Shown here one piece after another: positions 44,359-56,900 of a DNA stretch of 64,000 nucleotides (position 1 is its first letter; each line of letters opens with the position of its first letter). Where the stretch lies: NCBI GenBank assembly GCA_963969365.1, contig OZ017758.1:620001-684000 (forward strand), read 5' to 3'. The notes beneath the pieces are model-generated. The model did no database searches and was not told the DNA's origin. It was given only the letters and a program-made list of their open reading frames with translations. The DNA comes from Asterochloris sp. CNOR1 (lineage: Eukaryota > Chlorophyta > Trebouxiophyceae > Trebouxiales > Trebouxiaceae). A program made the position numbers and the translations under genes.

Positions 44359-47300
44359 TCAGTTACGACCGCGGTCACGGCTACATCCGCGGCCCCTGCC
44401 TCTCCCACGTGCTGCAAAGCCAGGCGGGGCATCAGAGTCAGGATGGGCCTCCCAGGGGGGCTGGCCTCGCTGCTGCCCGCCCCTGCCAGATCTTGCCCCG
44501 CCACGTGGCGGGCGATGCTGCTGCAGCAACGCCTGCTGCTGCCAGGTGGGCTGAAAGTGGGGCTGCGGCTGGGCAGGGGGAGGGTGCTGCCAGCCTGGCT
44601 GGGGCGCAGGGCCATGGCGACTGCCTGGGCCCCTGCCCTTGAACCCTGGGGGTCCCCTGCCTCTAGGGTCTGCAGGGAACCCCCGGCCCCTGCCCCTGTC
44701 ACCTGCAGGGAAGCCCCTGCCCCTGCCCCTGCCGAACGCAAGGGCGTCCTGAGGGGCGGCCAGGCTTGCAGGTGTGTCTGCCTCGGCATGGAACAGCTGC
44801 CCCACTGTGCGCAGTGCGTCCGCCAGGCTGGGCGGCAGGGGCTGGGAGCTCTGCACCTGCATGGGCACGCAGGTGGGCAATGAGCAGTGGCTGGGCCAAG
44901 CTGGCTTGCAGCTGAAGGAGGCAAAGGCACGCGCTGCACATGCACAGCACCCTGCTTCTGGCCTGACAGCCAACCCTCTCCCAGGCAGGGCAATACAGAC
45001 AGATCTAACCCATCAGCCGCAACAGCAGCCGGAGCCTGCCCTTGACACAAAAAGCCCGTCTCTTGGCTCGCACATCAGCACCAGGAGCCTGCAGGACTAT
45101 CTGGACCCTTAGCCCACCTTGGCTGCAAAGGCCTGCGCCAGCCTCTGTCGCAGGCACGCCAGCGCAGCCACCACCTGCAGGGGTGCTCTCAGCTGCAGCC
45201 AGTCATCCACCACAAAGACAGCAGCCTGGGGGACAGGCTCCAAAGGCTCCCCATCTTCCCCGAAGTGCATGTGCTGGGAGCCTGCAGACATGTCAGCAAA
45301 GCCCGGTGGCAGGCAATGTCCGCTGCTGTGCTCAGGTGCATATGCCTCATTGGGACACATGCTGTGCATGCCTCCCTGACAGCTGCCATGGGGTGCAAGA
45401 GGTCTGGGCGCTCTGCATGGAGGCTGCTTGCCAAGCAGGCCATGCACTGCTGCTGTGCGATGCCAATGGCGGCACCCACCCGCCGCTGCTGCCAGGGGCT
45501 TGACCCCAGCAGCGCGGTCGCAGGTCGGGCAGCGGCCTGTGCCTACCCTGGCAGCAGGCACACCGCTTCAGGAGGGCCTGATCCCCCAGCAATGCCGCTG
45601 CAGGCAGGCTAGCTGCACGTGCACGCATGGACAACATTTTGACCATTGTAGCAGGGCCTGAGCTTCAGCAATGCTGCTGCAGGACGGGCAGTTGCATGTG
45701 TCCTCAATCCAGCAGGCTCACCAGTGCTGCTGGGTGGCTCCTCCTCGGGGGCGATGCGCAGGTGGGTGCAGACAAGCAGCAGAGCGTGCGCTCCCACAGC
45801 CGTGCACTGGCGCACGTACAGCATTGCCTCTCCACGGGTGATCTCGTCAAAAATCATGACAGGGAAGGTGTGGGACGCTCCCTGCTCTGCTGGCTGCGGC
45901 ACTTGCAGCTGGCTGTTCACGGAGCTGGGGTGCACTCTGACCTGCAGCAGAGCTTGAGTGGTTGCTCCTCAGCCCTGTCTCAGCTGCAGGCTGCCAGACT
46001 TCTCGTTTCTGTGCTAGTTTGGTACTGCCCAGTGCCAGGCAGCAGAGCATGGATCTGTTTCCCACACCATCGAGGCAAGGCCGCAGGGGCAGCTTGCAGT
46101 GTTTAAACGCAAGTAGCCAAGCCTTTGTCCATCCTGAGCCCCGTGGCCAGTCAACTGTGGGTTCCAGGTTACTCCTGCCAAGCAATGGCAAGCCAGGAGC
46201 ACGTTGACATGGCCTGGTTCTCCCCACCTTTCTGTCAGCAGGGTGCCAAAGCAGCAAGCTTGGACAGCACAGCCTGCAGGGCCCACCCTCTGCTCTTCCC
46301 TAGCCATCCGACTGCATTCATCCAGCAGAAAATCAAGACCATATCTGTTGCCAAGGCCCACCTTGCCGACGTGGGAAAATGCCGTCAGCTGCGCATACGG
46401 TGCGCATGCCCACTCAACCCCAGGGCAGGCAGGTGTGCCCACCTCCTCTGCAACCCCTGTAAGCGGGGTGCTCCAAAATGCTCCTGCCACCCTGTGAAAC
46501 CTCGGCAGCACCCTGTTTGTGGCCTGTGTGCCGCACCTTCTCCCCCTTGCCCGTGAGCAGGGTGCTCCGATTACGCTGCGACGGGCCGCTACCTGGCGGC
46601 AGGAGGCGCCCAAACAGGGGGTAGAACCCGCAGGCCAGCACGCTGCGCACGCGGGCAGCGTCCAGGGCGTGGCTGGAGGCCTCCTGAAGGCTGACCAGCA
46701 TCTTGCGGGCCTGCAGAGATACTTGGACATGGCATGGAGGTCCCTGTGTCTGGCATGGGGGCTACTGGAGGTCAGCCAGCATCTTACGGAGCTGCAGAGA
46801 ACCGCAAGTCTGAGCAGGTCTCAGCAGCATGACAAGATTCCTAACAAACATCACGCTGCCCATGCTATAGCAACATGCTTACAGCAGCTTGTCTGGGTTG
46901 TTTAGGGAGTGATGCAGGAGTACATTGGCACTGTCTTGTCAGGCTGCACACCCAAGCAGCTCAGCATGATACTATGATACAAAAAGTTCCAAGCAGCGTT
47001 GGGCCAGCCCTGACAGGCAATTGCTCAGTGGTGCTGCGGTATTGCTCATATCAACTCCCTTCCAAGCAGCTGGCGCCTCCCTCATCCACCATCTGCATGG
47101 TGTCTCTGCAGAGGAAGTGCTGGGTGCCGACATCCCATGCCAATAGCTGGTTGCCTCATGCTGTCCACCATTTGCAGCTGGCTTGTGCCAGTCCAGGCCC
47201 AGCAACCGGCACGGCGGCACACACACCTACCAGTGCTGATCCTCCAGCCCACCTTGAGCTCCCCTAGCAGCTGGTGCCTCATCCCGTCCACCATCTGCAT

Positions 47301-50300
47301 GGTGGCACTGGAGAGGAAGTGCTCCGCACAGAAGGCTCGGTCGCGGCCGCCGCCGGCCTGGCGGGCAGCGACCCATCCGTTGAAGGCGGTGACCAATGCA
47401 AGATGGTCGCTGGCACCGCCTGCCCCTTCTGCCAGGCGCGCCTTGCTGGCTGTGGCTGCCCGCCGTGCCGCTGCCTCCACGGGGAGCACCCAGGGGTCCC
47501 TGCAGGGGCATTCTGATTTCAGTTTGAACTTTGGAGGCGCTTCATGTGGACGTGGGCCTTCAGAAAGGACCCCGGTGGGTGCTTGACCCCACTCTCAGGT
47601 GCGCCTTGCTGGCTGTGGCTGCCAGCCGCGCTATTGCCTCCACGTCCAGGGTCCACTAAGCCTGCAGGGGTCTAACGACCTGGTCATATTGACGGGTACA
47701 GAAGGCTGAGCCAAGGAGTGCTGGGTGCTGTTCTCCTGGACAGAGTGGGCCAGATGAAAATTAAGCTGCTCAGCTAAGCGTACCAGGCTGGCATGCAGCT
47801 TGGCAGATACATAGGGCAAAGGCTGAGTTACATGATGTTTTGTGGGCTGATCAGTCTGCTTTGTGCTCAGACCGCTGCCTCCAGAAGTTGCGCGCACATG
47901 AGCCGAAGTCAATCAATGCAGCATGTGCAGATGGCATGAACTCCAGCTCAGGCCGGTCGACACACCAACAATGACATCAAGCATATGGCAGTGAAGTCAT
48001 GGCAGCAGGACCGACCAATGCACTGCAGGCAACCAGATGCATAAGAGTTGCCAGCCGTCCCGCCCACCTGTAGGCCATGCAGCAGGCCACGGTCAACACG
48101 GGGTCCAGGCATCCAAACAGCAGTCCATACAGCAGCATCTTGCCCACGCGCGGGGGGAGAGGCAGGGCAGCCAGGTGCCGCCCCAGCACAGTCAGCGCCT
48201 CAGTGTCAGGCTCCAGTGCCCCGATATCCTCCAGCAGCTGCACGGCCCCCGTGATGGCTGCCTGTGCAGGGGGCTCCACTGCCTTGGCCAGAAAATCAGC
48301 AACCCGGCATCCCTGGGCCTGCCCTTCCAACAGCTTGACCTGCAGCACGTCACAAGCAGATGTCGTGAACACCGCGCTGTGACTCTGCAGCAAACACAGC
48401 TTGTTTTACCTGCAGCGCAGCCTGCCCCAGCGCATGCACAGCAGGCGCCCCACCTGCAGGCACAGCTCATATCAGGGGCTGCAACATGGGCTCAAGCAAT
48501 TGCAGACACGCAGAGACAGCGTGCCCCACCCACAGGCACAGCTTGGGTTGTGTATTTGGAACATACGGCGCCCCACCTGCAGGCACAGCTCGTCCAGGGG
48601 GCTGCGCATCAGCTCGGGCAGCTGCAGCTCAGCCAGGGCCTGGCTGCGCACATGGCTGTAGCAGTGGAAGGCGAGGCCCTCCTGGCAGCGCCCCGCACGG
48701 CCACGCCGCTGCTTCTCACTGGCCCGCGAGATCCAGGCGGACTGGAGTGTCGAGACAGAGGTGTAGGGGTCAAAGCTCTTCTCCTTCAGGCGGCCTGCGG
48801 TCAGCAAGACACAGGGTGCTTGGCGGTGCTGCACTACATGGCAAGTGTGCAGGCAGGCAGGGGTGCAGTAGGCCTGACAAGTTCAAAGATCTGAGGCTTA
48901 CACCTGCAACAGCTCTGCACCCTGCCTCTGAAACTGTCCCTGGCAACAATCAAGGCTTGCTGAGCTTTGCAGCCAGGTCCAGGCCTGTGCTTGGTGATAT
49001 TGCATGCAACACTGCACCCACCAGAGTTGATGACGACAGTAACATCGTCAATGGTGATGGCTGTCTCTGCAATGTTGGTGGCCAGGATGATCTTGCGCAC
49101 TCCTACCGGGGGACGCACGAAGACACGTCGCTGGTCAGCTGCGGGGACCATGCTGTGCAGGGGCAGGATGCGGTAGCGGGAGGAGCTGAAAGCTGGCTTG
49201 CGCTCCAGGGAATCTTTCAGGCGAATGATCTCATCCCAACCTGCAGCAGCAGAGGCTGGGCTTGAAGCAGGCGGTGCGGCTGGGCCACACATGCTGCATG
49301 CACAGATGAGGCTGCTAGGAGAAGTCAGCGCTCCGCAGCAGGACTGCTGCGGCATCATTCCAGCACACTGGCAGAGCAGGTGAATCAGCATGGCCGAGGC
49401 ACCAAGCATTAGGCTGTTTGGCTGGAATGCCAGTCTGCAGACAGCCTGAGTGGCAAATGCCTGAGTGATATGAGGGAAAGAGGGGGGAAAGCTGTGCGAC
49501 TTGCTCGCCATGCAGGTGACGCCAGTCACTGCCAGCTGCGGCATTAAGTGCACCTGGCCGGAAGTCCAGCATGATGCCCTGCTGTCCCTGTTGCCCACCA
49601 GGCTCCATGCACAGGTGTCATTGCAACAAGCACACCTGGCAGGAAGACCAGAACAGCACCCTGTTGCTCCCCACTTTGATCCTCTCGCTGGTAGGCACCT
49701 TCCCCTGACACATACTCCAGCAGGGTGGCCAGGAGATTGAGGTCGACCTCATCAGCGTCAGTGTTGGCCTGCATGCAGGGCACATGCTTGCAGTCAGAAC
49801 AGTCTGGGTCTACAGTGTCCCTGAGGCAGAGAGGACATACAGCAGCAGCTGATGAGATAAGTGCATGTGGTGGCCTGCAGTCAGGGCCAGAATGCACCTG
49901 CGGCAGAAGTGGTGAGCACCTGTATTGGCCTGCAGGCGATGGATTGTGTCCTAGGCAACCTGCAAAGGTGCTTACCCCTCAAGACATCCAGAGTGCCTCC
50001 CCAGGCAATACTCACCATGCAGCCCCTTAACGCTTGACAAGCACACAAAGTTACTGACCACTCTGCAAGCCTGGAGGTGCGCAGAGTGGCAGCCAAATCA
50101 TCTGCAGCCAGCCTTTTCCCCAGCGCAATCCCTTCAGCACCGCTGCTCTAGGCAGGTACGCACCTGGTAGTGGCTGAGAGCGAGTGCGCTGTCAGCCACG
50201 TCTCCGGCCCCTGCTGTTGTGCTGGTGTGCGCAGCCAGCAGATCTGCCACATCCTGGTGCCCAAAGCGCTGCGCCCAGTCCTGCGCTGTGCTGCCGTCTG

Positions 50301-53300
50301 TGGAGGTGAGGGTGGGCTCCGCCCCATTGGCCAGCAGCACGACGGCCTCATGCAGGCGCCCCTTGCCGGCTGCAGCCATCAGAGCAGTGGCACCTGCAGG
50401 GTCACTGGTGGCACATGAAGAGATGCTTGCCGCAGCATACGCTGGGAACCCTGAGCTGTTACTGGTGCCTGAAGATGCCCAATTTCAGGCACAAGATGGG
50501 TTTTCAGATGCCTCTCAACATCCCAGAGCCTCATCCTGTCACAGTTGCTGGTATCTACTGTTGTGCTGCCACAGCTGACTTCTGCCACCACTGAAGTCGA
50601 GCAGAACCTGCAGATGCAGTGTGCCCACCTGTGCAGGCATGTGCAATGTTTGTTGCCGCTGAGGCAGGATCCTGCGCCATCATGTCTGCTCCTGTGGCCT
50701 CCATCAGCTGGTCAAAGCTGGCATCGTCGCCGTTCAGGAAAGCAGCCATGATGGCAGCCTCCACAGCAGCTCTCTGCTCGGGGGGCACGGCCGCTGCCTT
50801 GGCAGCAGCAGCAGCCGCAGGCGTCTGCTTGGCGGCAGCTGGAGGCGCTGCGCTGCTGCTGTCTGGAGGGGTGTACCCAATGAACTTGAGGATGTCCTCC
50901 AAGTATAAGTCCTGCAGCAGGGCAGCTGGCAGCCTTACACCTGGCACTGAGGGGTGCAGGCCAGCCTGCCACCCATGGCATGGTGCTTCCAAGGCAGCAG
51001 CTGCTGGCAGAGCCCTGCTGGGACGTCCCTGCAGCACCTGGCATCCAAGCCACCCTGCTGCCTTGTGGAGCATGCAAGCAGGGAGGCGTACCACGCAGGT
51101 TATCATGCCAGCATGGCACAAGGGCACCACCACAGTGAACCTGCATGGCATGGGCACGGACAAAGGCCACACCCAGAGCGGTAATGATCCCACCTGGACA
51201 GGGTAGGTGAAGCCTGGCACGGTGATCACCGGGCACCCTCCAAAGTAGCCCGAGAACATCTCCACGTGCAGGGTGGCCGACATGAGGATGAGCCGCAGGC
51301 TGGGGCGAGCAGGCAGGATGTCTCGCAGCAGGATGAGCAGGAAGTCGGCAAATCTGTCGCGCTCGTGGATCTCATCGACCACTATGTGCGTCACCTTGTC
51401 CAGTCCATCCCCTTGGGTCAGCATGCGCAGCAGCACGCCGTTGGTGCAGAACATGAGGCTGCTGTGGGCACCACCCCTGCAAAGGGGAGCAGCAGGCGGC
51501 TCTGAGGAAGTAGTCTCTTGCTGGTGCAGATCATACCACTGTGGGTGCTGATCTTGCAGATGGGAAAAGAGGGCGGGCGCAATCAAGCAGAATCTTGATG
51601 GTGCAGATGACATGGCTGCTGGTGGGCGCGAATCCTGCAGCGGCCACTATCAGAACAAGCTTGATTCGGTGTAATTTGGAAATCCAGCAAAGAGCTCAGA
51701 CATGCTTCTCTCTGGTGACGCTGCTGATGCTGACACCGCTATGTGAGACTGCAGCATCAGGCCATGAACATTCTCCCAGCCACTACGACTGACGACAACA
51801 GGAGATGCCGCAACCTGCGAAGGCAATCTGCACAGGTGGCCCTGAACAGGTCAGCTCACCGCTGACCACCACCTCTGATGACAGAGATGATTGGCGCGCG
51901 GTAGCAGGCAAAGGGCCTCACTTGCTCTCCAAGCGGATGGTATAGCCCACCGAGTCCCCGATGGGCTCCCCCCTCTCACTGGCCACTCTCTCAGCCACAG
52001 AGACAGCAGAGATGCGCCGCGGCTGTGTGCACATCACCCGGCAGGGCTTCCCCTCCTTCCAGCAGTCCTCCAGCAGGTACTGGGGCACCTGAACAGCCAA
52101 GCAGGGGCATCTGTCCTTGCCGAGTGCAATGCAGGGGCACGTTGGACACATTCAGAGCATGCAACATGAGCACCACTGCCAGCACAACCTGTGCTGCAGC
52201 TGCTGGCCCTACAGGTAGTACCTAAGCCCAATAGACAAAGCTGCTGGCGGCCAGTCTGGCCTCCCCAACACATGCTCAGCGGACGCAGCGTTAAGCCCAG
52301 TGTGAAGATGGAGATTCATGTGGTGACCCCTCCAGGGAGTATGTGCCTGTGAATTCCACCTGTGTGGTCTTCCCACAGCCTGTCTCCCCGCTGATGAGGA
52401 CCACCTGACTCCCTGCCACAGCCTGAACGATTTGGTCCCTGGAGGACAGCCAGGCAGAGTATCGGGTCCACATGCTGTGCCCTAGAAGATTGCCCTGTGC
52501 TTCAGGCACCTCAAGGGGTACAAGCATAAACACAGCATGTCACCCACGCAGCTGCAGCTGCACTGCAGAGCGCAGCCCTGGTACACAGCACAATGCGCTG
52601 CAAGTCACTGGCCTCAAGACAGCGACTCGCAAAGGCAACAATGCTGTGATGGTTCCTGAAGGCACGATGCAGATTGTGAGACATAGGATTGGTGGCAGAG
52701 TGGACCTCCAGCTGCGTGCCGACCAGACCTGAAGGAGGCTATGGGCAGGCGGCCCCGAGAGGTGTTCAGTGCCTGCATGTCTGTCTGCTGCAGGCGAGCG
52801 TGGTGTGCCTCCTGCTTTGCAGCCAGCTGGGCGGCTGACAAGCCACCTGCCCCCTGCCCGCCCCCTCGCCGGCGCTTTTGCTGGGGCGTGGTGTCCACTG
52901 CTGCCGGCAGGGGCGCATCTGCCCCCCCCTCAACTGCTGCCTGGACTTCCTCCTCACTGGGTGGGTGGCGCTGCCAGGAGCAAGGCACAGCTGCCAGTCA
53001 GCTTACAGGGGGCTGGTCGGACCAGAGTGCAGTTGCTTGCCTGACTGCAGCAGCCTCAATGGGCCAGCCTGTCCAGGTGGCTTGCATGCAGTGCATCAGT
53101 GCAGGCAGCCTGCAAGTAGGGACTCCAGCTGCACACAGGGGCCGCTGTGGGGTACAGAGTGGGGTACAGAACTGGCTTCTGCAGCGCTGTGAGCTTGGGC
53201 AAGGCACGTGCTGACCTGAAGATGCGCCTGAAGGGCTTGCAGGGACTCTGGCTTCAAAGGCAGGTCGAACACCAGTGAGGCTGCAGTATGATCGACGCCC

Positions 53301-53850
53301 CGAGGCTTGTATACAGTCACTGCCCTGTTGTCTCCCTTCCTGTGCACACGGCAAAGAAAATGTGTGCAGTCACAGGTGGCCTAGACACATATGCTGCTGC
53401 TACAGCTGGTCAGCCAGGGGCAATCGGCAGTAGCACCTTGTTCCAGCGGCATATGCAGCAAACTTGTCTCCCTCACCCATGACTTTTGGACGTGAAGCCT
53501 AGCTTCTTGCATTCAGCATGGACAACAGCCCGGTCATGGTTGTTGAGACCGTTTTCGAAGGTGAATTCTGCAAGGCGCATCTGAGGTGCTGGCGTGGTGA
53601 CAGCGACATGCAGGCAGCTTGAGCATATGCCCGCTTGCATGTGCTGCTTCAGGTTGTCAACTCCCAGATGTTTGCGACACGGCTTGCAGTGCAGCAACAG
53701 CCACAAAGAGCCATTACCTGTTTCTGGACGTTGCTGAAATGCAGCTAGCTGATCTGAAATGGAGATGCGAGTGCCTTCTCCGACTGGCCTGGTGCCAGAA
53801 GCTATCCTTACCCTTCCACGAGCAGCAGATCCACCTCTGCCTGCGCTCAT
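44359..53850 (-). CDS. NIH: DEIH-box RNA helicase with R3H, ankyrin and RGG regions (NIH/YTHDC2 type)
   Basis: Large DExH helicase resembling plant NIH (nuclear DEIH helicase) and animal YTHDC2. ATG 53850 starts an Arg/Gly-rich segment, then [16 protein letters not shown] spliced in phase to an R3H domain ([20 protein letters not shown]). Next come [20 protein letters not shown], a basic spacer (QQKRRRGGG), [15 protein letters not shown] (motif I, ~52390), [20 protein letters not shown] (Ia), [16 protein letters not shown] (motif II, ~51380) and [19 protein letters not shown] (III). Ankyrin-type sequence is inserted here ([20 protein letters not shown], ~50370). Then [28 protein letters not shown] (~49080), [20 protein letters not shown] (VI), the HA2 region ([20 protein letters not shown]), an OB-like end ([20 protein letters not shown]) and an RGG-rich tail ([20 protein letters not shown]) to TGA 44359. 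No YTH domain is seen. Confidence 0.92.
45574..45700 (-). repeat. Junction-like duplicate in an NIH-type helicase intron (77-bp offset)
   Basis: 45574-45620 and 45651-45700 share GGGCCTGA, CAGCAATGC(C/T)GCTGCAGG, then CGGGCAG or CAGGCTAG and TTGCATGT or CTGCACGT. Both fall within introns near the 3' end of the gene. Confidence 0.6.
46683..46800 (-). repeat. Duplicated 3' splice site and exon start in the NIH-type helicase (82-bp offset)
   Basis: On the minus strand the true exon starts after TCTCTGCAG (46711-46719) with GCCCGCAAGATGCTGGTCAG. A copy at 46765-46800 reads TCTCTGCAG then CTCCGTAAGATGCTGGCTGA. Both acceptors look intact. Only the proximal one continues into the conserved [20 protein letters not shown] exon. 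Confidence 0.85.
47067..47336 (-). repeat. Three copies of one exon end of the NIH-type helicase
   Basis: The exon around 47336-47267 encodes [20 protein letters not shown]. Copies at 47147-47175 (coding LQMVDSMRQ-like) and 47067-47125 (CTCATCCACCATCTGCATGG, then GAGGAAGTGCTG) lie downstream in transcript order, inside the next intron, with small indels. Confidence 0.8.
48443..48601 (-). repeat. Three copies of an exon 3' end plus 5' splice site, NIH-type helicase
   Basis: The true junction (48567-48601, minus) is GAGCTGTGCCTGCAG|GTGGGGCG, ending exon SPLDELCLQ. Related copies follow in the intron at 48519-48548 (AAGCTGTGCCTGTGGGTGGG) and 48443-48480 (GAGCTGTGCCTGCAGGTGGG). The farthest copy keeps an intact-looking donor. 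Confidence 0.8.
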
Positions 53851-53917
53851 GGCCCAAATGCTGCAAGTCAAAAAGGCTTAACCGAAATCATTGACCAGAC
53901 ATTTCAACTGCCACAAC
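53851..53917. promoter_or_regulatory. Short divergent promoter between the NIH-type helicase and the STI1-DHHC gene
   Basis: Start codons at 53850 (minus) and 53918 (plus) leave 67 bp. No TATA box was noted. Both starts are well placed relative to conserved coding sequence, so a shared bidirectional promoter or overlapping 5' UTRs is likely. Confidence 0.6.
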
Positions 53918-56900
53918 ATGGATTTAGCCATGCTGCAGTCCAATCCAGTGTTTCGCCAGACAATTGCTGAGAGTCCAGCGCTGGCAAGCTTGATGGCCAG
54001 AGGAGACCTCCAGGAGATGCTCAAGGCTGCGCAGCAACCAATGCAGCTTCAATCTATGCTGAGTAAGCAGCAGCCGCTCAACACCTACATTGCTCTACAT
54101 TGATCGAGACTGAAGGCACTGCTTCCATTACTCTGAGCAACCACATGTATTGCACAGAGCGGTGACATCAAGGTCCAGCTGCTTTTGCATGCAGATGGGC
54201 GCCAAGACCTCCAGCAGGTCTTCCAGCAGCTACAGCAGCAGCCTGGCACGTTGCAAAGGCTGCGCGATCTGCCGCAACAGCTGCGCAGGCAGCAGGCTGC
54301 TGCAGGCCAGCAGCAGGGACTGGCAGGCAGTAACTATATGCCGCCTGGGAGTGGGCTACCTCCAGGCCCTTGGATCTCACCTCTATCAGGACAGGCAAAC
54401 GGGCACATCTCTGCTCCAGCAGCATCAGATGCTGCTCGGGCCGAGCCTGCTGGCGCTGCTGACCAAGAACTGGCAGATACACCTGTGCAGCCTCCTCACT
54501 GCGCTCACGGCAAGCAGGTGGCAGCCCCCAAAGGGCTGGGCCTCAGCATGCCCCTGCCTGGCAAGCGGGCCAGCAAGCGGGCAGCGGGCCCAACAGCAAA
54601 TCCATCCTTGGAATCGCTGCCAGATCCTGCACTGGCCTGGGCAGTGCGCCCTGACTCAGCAGGGCATGTTGCTGGTGCACCCCGCCAGCGGCAGCTGCTG
54701 GGCACCCAAGCAGAGCCTGGGCAGCAAAGAGCGCAGCCCCTGTCTGGCGCCTGGCATCCAGCAGCAAGCCTGGCGTCAGACGCAGCAGATGGCATGAGAG
54801 ACGGCTCTGAGTGTGCCCTCCAGTCCCCTGGGGATGCAGCAGCAACACCCTGGCTGGGGCAGACAGGGCAGAGGCAGACACCCTCCCTGGTGGATGGCAC
54901 TAGAGGGGGCACCGGAGTGCCACAGACACAGCAGCAGCTGTCCAGGCAGCCCATGCCTGCCGGGCTAGAGCAAACCACCCAACAGCCAAGGCAGACTCCT
55001 CTTGGTGAGCGGCGGGCAGAGCAGCACACCTGCTGACGAAGCAATCTGTGGCAGTGCGACACAAGCACAATGCAGGCCTGCACCTGCCTGCCTGGACTGC
55101 GCCTTGCACCCCATCGCAGGGTGCCTGTCCTGTTGAACATGGCAGTTCTGTGGCACTGCATTCCATCCTGCATCTCAGCACACACCCCTGGATGGCCATG
55201 CAGTGATGTCACGTTTCCTGAGGCTGCTGAGCTGTGATACCACGACGCTGAGCTCCGACAAGACATGCATGCTCAGCTGGGCTGCTGCAATGTGCAGACC
55301 CGCGGGTGTACTATGAGTATGTGGAGCCCAGCAGCTGGCAACCTGAGCCAGAGGAGACTTGCCTGGAGCTGCACCGCAGGGCCTACTGCGGCGGCCTCGA
55401 TGCTGCCTTTCCACTGCTCTTTGTGGCAGGCGCGGCAGCTGTCTGCCACTGGCGCCTGGTGCCACTGGGGTGGCTGCTGGTGGCGCTGCCTGTGGTGTTT
55501 GTCCTCGGGGTCTGGCTGCTGGTCGTCAGGGGTGAGGGGCCCGTCATAAACCCCTGCTCGGTGCAGCACTGCGTCTAGACACCACCTTGCCCCCAAAGCA
55601 ACTGTTTGTCAAGTTGGGGACACTGGCAGCTGATCACCAGCCATACTGCCCTGTGATCAGGGTGGGAGACTGCAGAGAGGCTGCTTCATGGCAATGTACC
55701 GCCAGTCTATGTCTGTGTCCTTGCAATCCGTGGCTGTTACTGCACAGGTTTTCACAACTCAAGCAGGCATGCTTCTGGCAGGCCCACAAGCGTCCTTTGC
55801 ATGAATGAGCCCATGCAAGGATTCGACATGGTTGACAGCGGCTGACACCATGCTCTCCTGACTGCAGGTGCTGGCGTCCGTATGCATGAGCTCCCGGCGT
55901 CCCGAATGCCATGCAGCATGGTGGCAGTGCTGCAGGCAGCCACGCTGGCCTGCTTTGCAGGCACCATGCACCTGAGCATGCCGGACCTGGCAGTGTCTGG
56001 CTTTGCCCTGATGTTCTGTGTGGCAGGCTCCCTCCTGCTGCAGTGGTGGTGAGCAGCTGGCACAAGCCCTACACGTAGCTGTCCTGGCAGCATCAAGGTG
56101 CTTGTGGCCCTCGCTGACCACCATCCTGCCTGGTCCTGCTAGTAGAGCTGCTTCATGGGCACCCAGGGCTGCAAGGTGAGATATTGGTAGCCACTTGCTC
56201 CTCATGTGCAGGGCCTCAACTTGTGACCCTGGCTTTCTGCCAAAGCCAGCAGTCGAGAAGGGAGCGGCTGATGACAGCAGCACCCCTCAGCCTGTTATGA
56301 GTGCCCAGAGCGAGCTATCAGAAGAGGTCATGCTGCACAGCATGGGACACTGCAGCACCTGCGGAATTCAAAGGCCCCTGCGCTCCAAGCACTGCAGTCT
56401 TTGTGGAAGGTCAGCCACTGCTTGAAGCCGGCTGGTTGGTGACTTGCGCTTTGCAATGTGCAGCGACCTCTTGAGGACCCAACTCCAGAGCAGTCACAAC
56501 TGTATGGCAGCTTTACCATGGCACAGGTGCTCCAGTCACTGCATCCCCTTCTGCCACCCACGTCATCGCATGCCTTGCACACTGACCGGGTGAGCCTGTG
56601 GTCTGTGTGCAGGTGTGTCTCTGAATTTGACCACCACTGCCCAGTCCTCATGAATTGTGTGGGCTCCAGGAACAAGGGACTGTACACCTTGTTCTTGAGC
56701 CTGCTACTGATGGCGCAGCTGCTGTGGCTCAGGCTGGCTACTGTGTACCTCCACAGGGCTGCCCACCGGCATCAGCAGCTGGCAGCACTGCCCGCTGGCA
56801 GGCTGACAGGAGCTGGATGGGCCATTCAGCAGCACCCAGGCAAAGTGCTGCTCGCTGGTCTCGAGGTCCGTTTGCCCTGGTCTGCAGCTTCATGAGGAAG

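Noticed and set aside
50555-51613. Single 352-codon minus-strand gene
   Set aside because: It reads through an intron of the NIH-type helicase. The flanks carry helicase motifs while the middle (about 51200-50920) is non-conserved and bounded by splice sites.
54505-55266. 253-codon minus-strand frame
   Set aside because: Antisense shadow of the Gln/Pro-rich linker in the STI1-DHHC gene; no family features.
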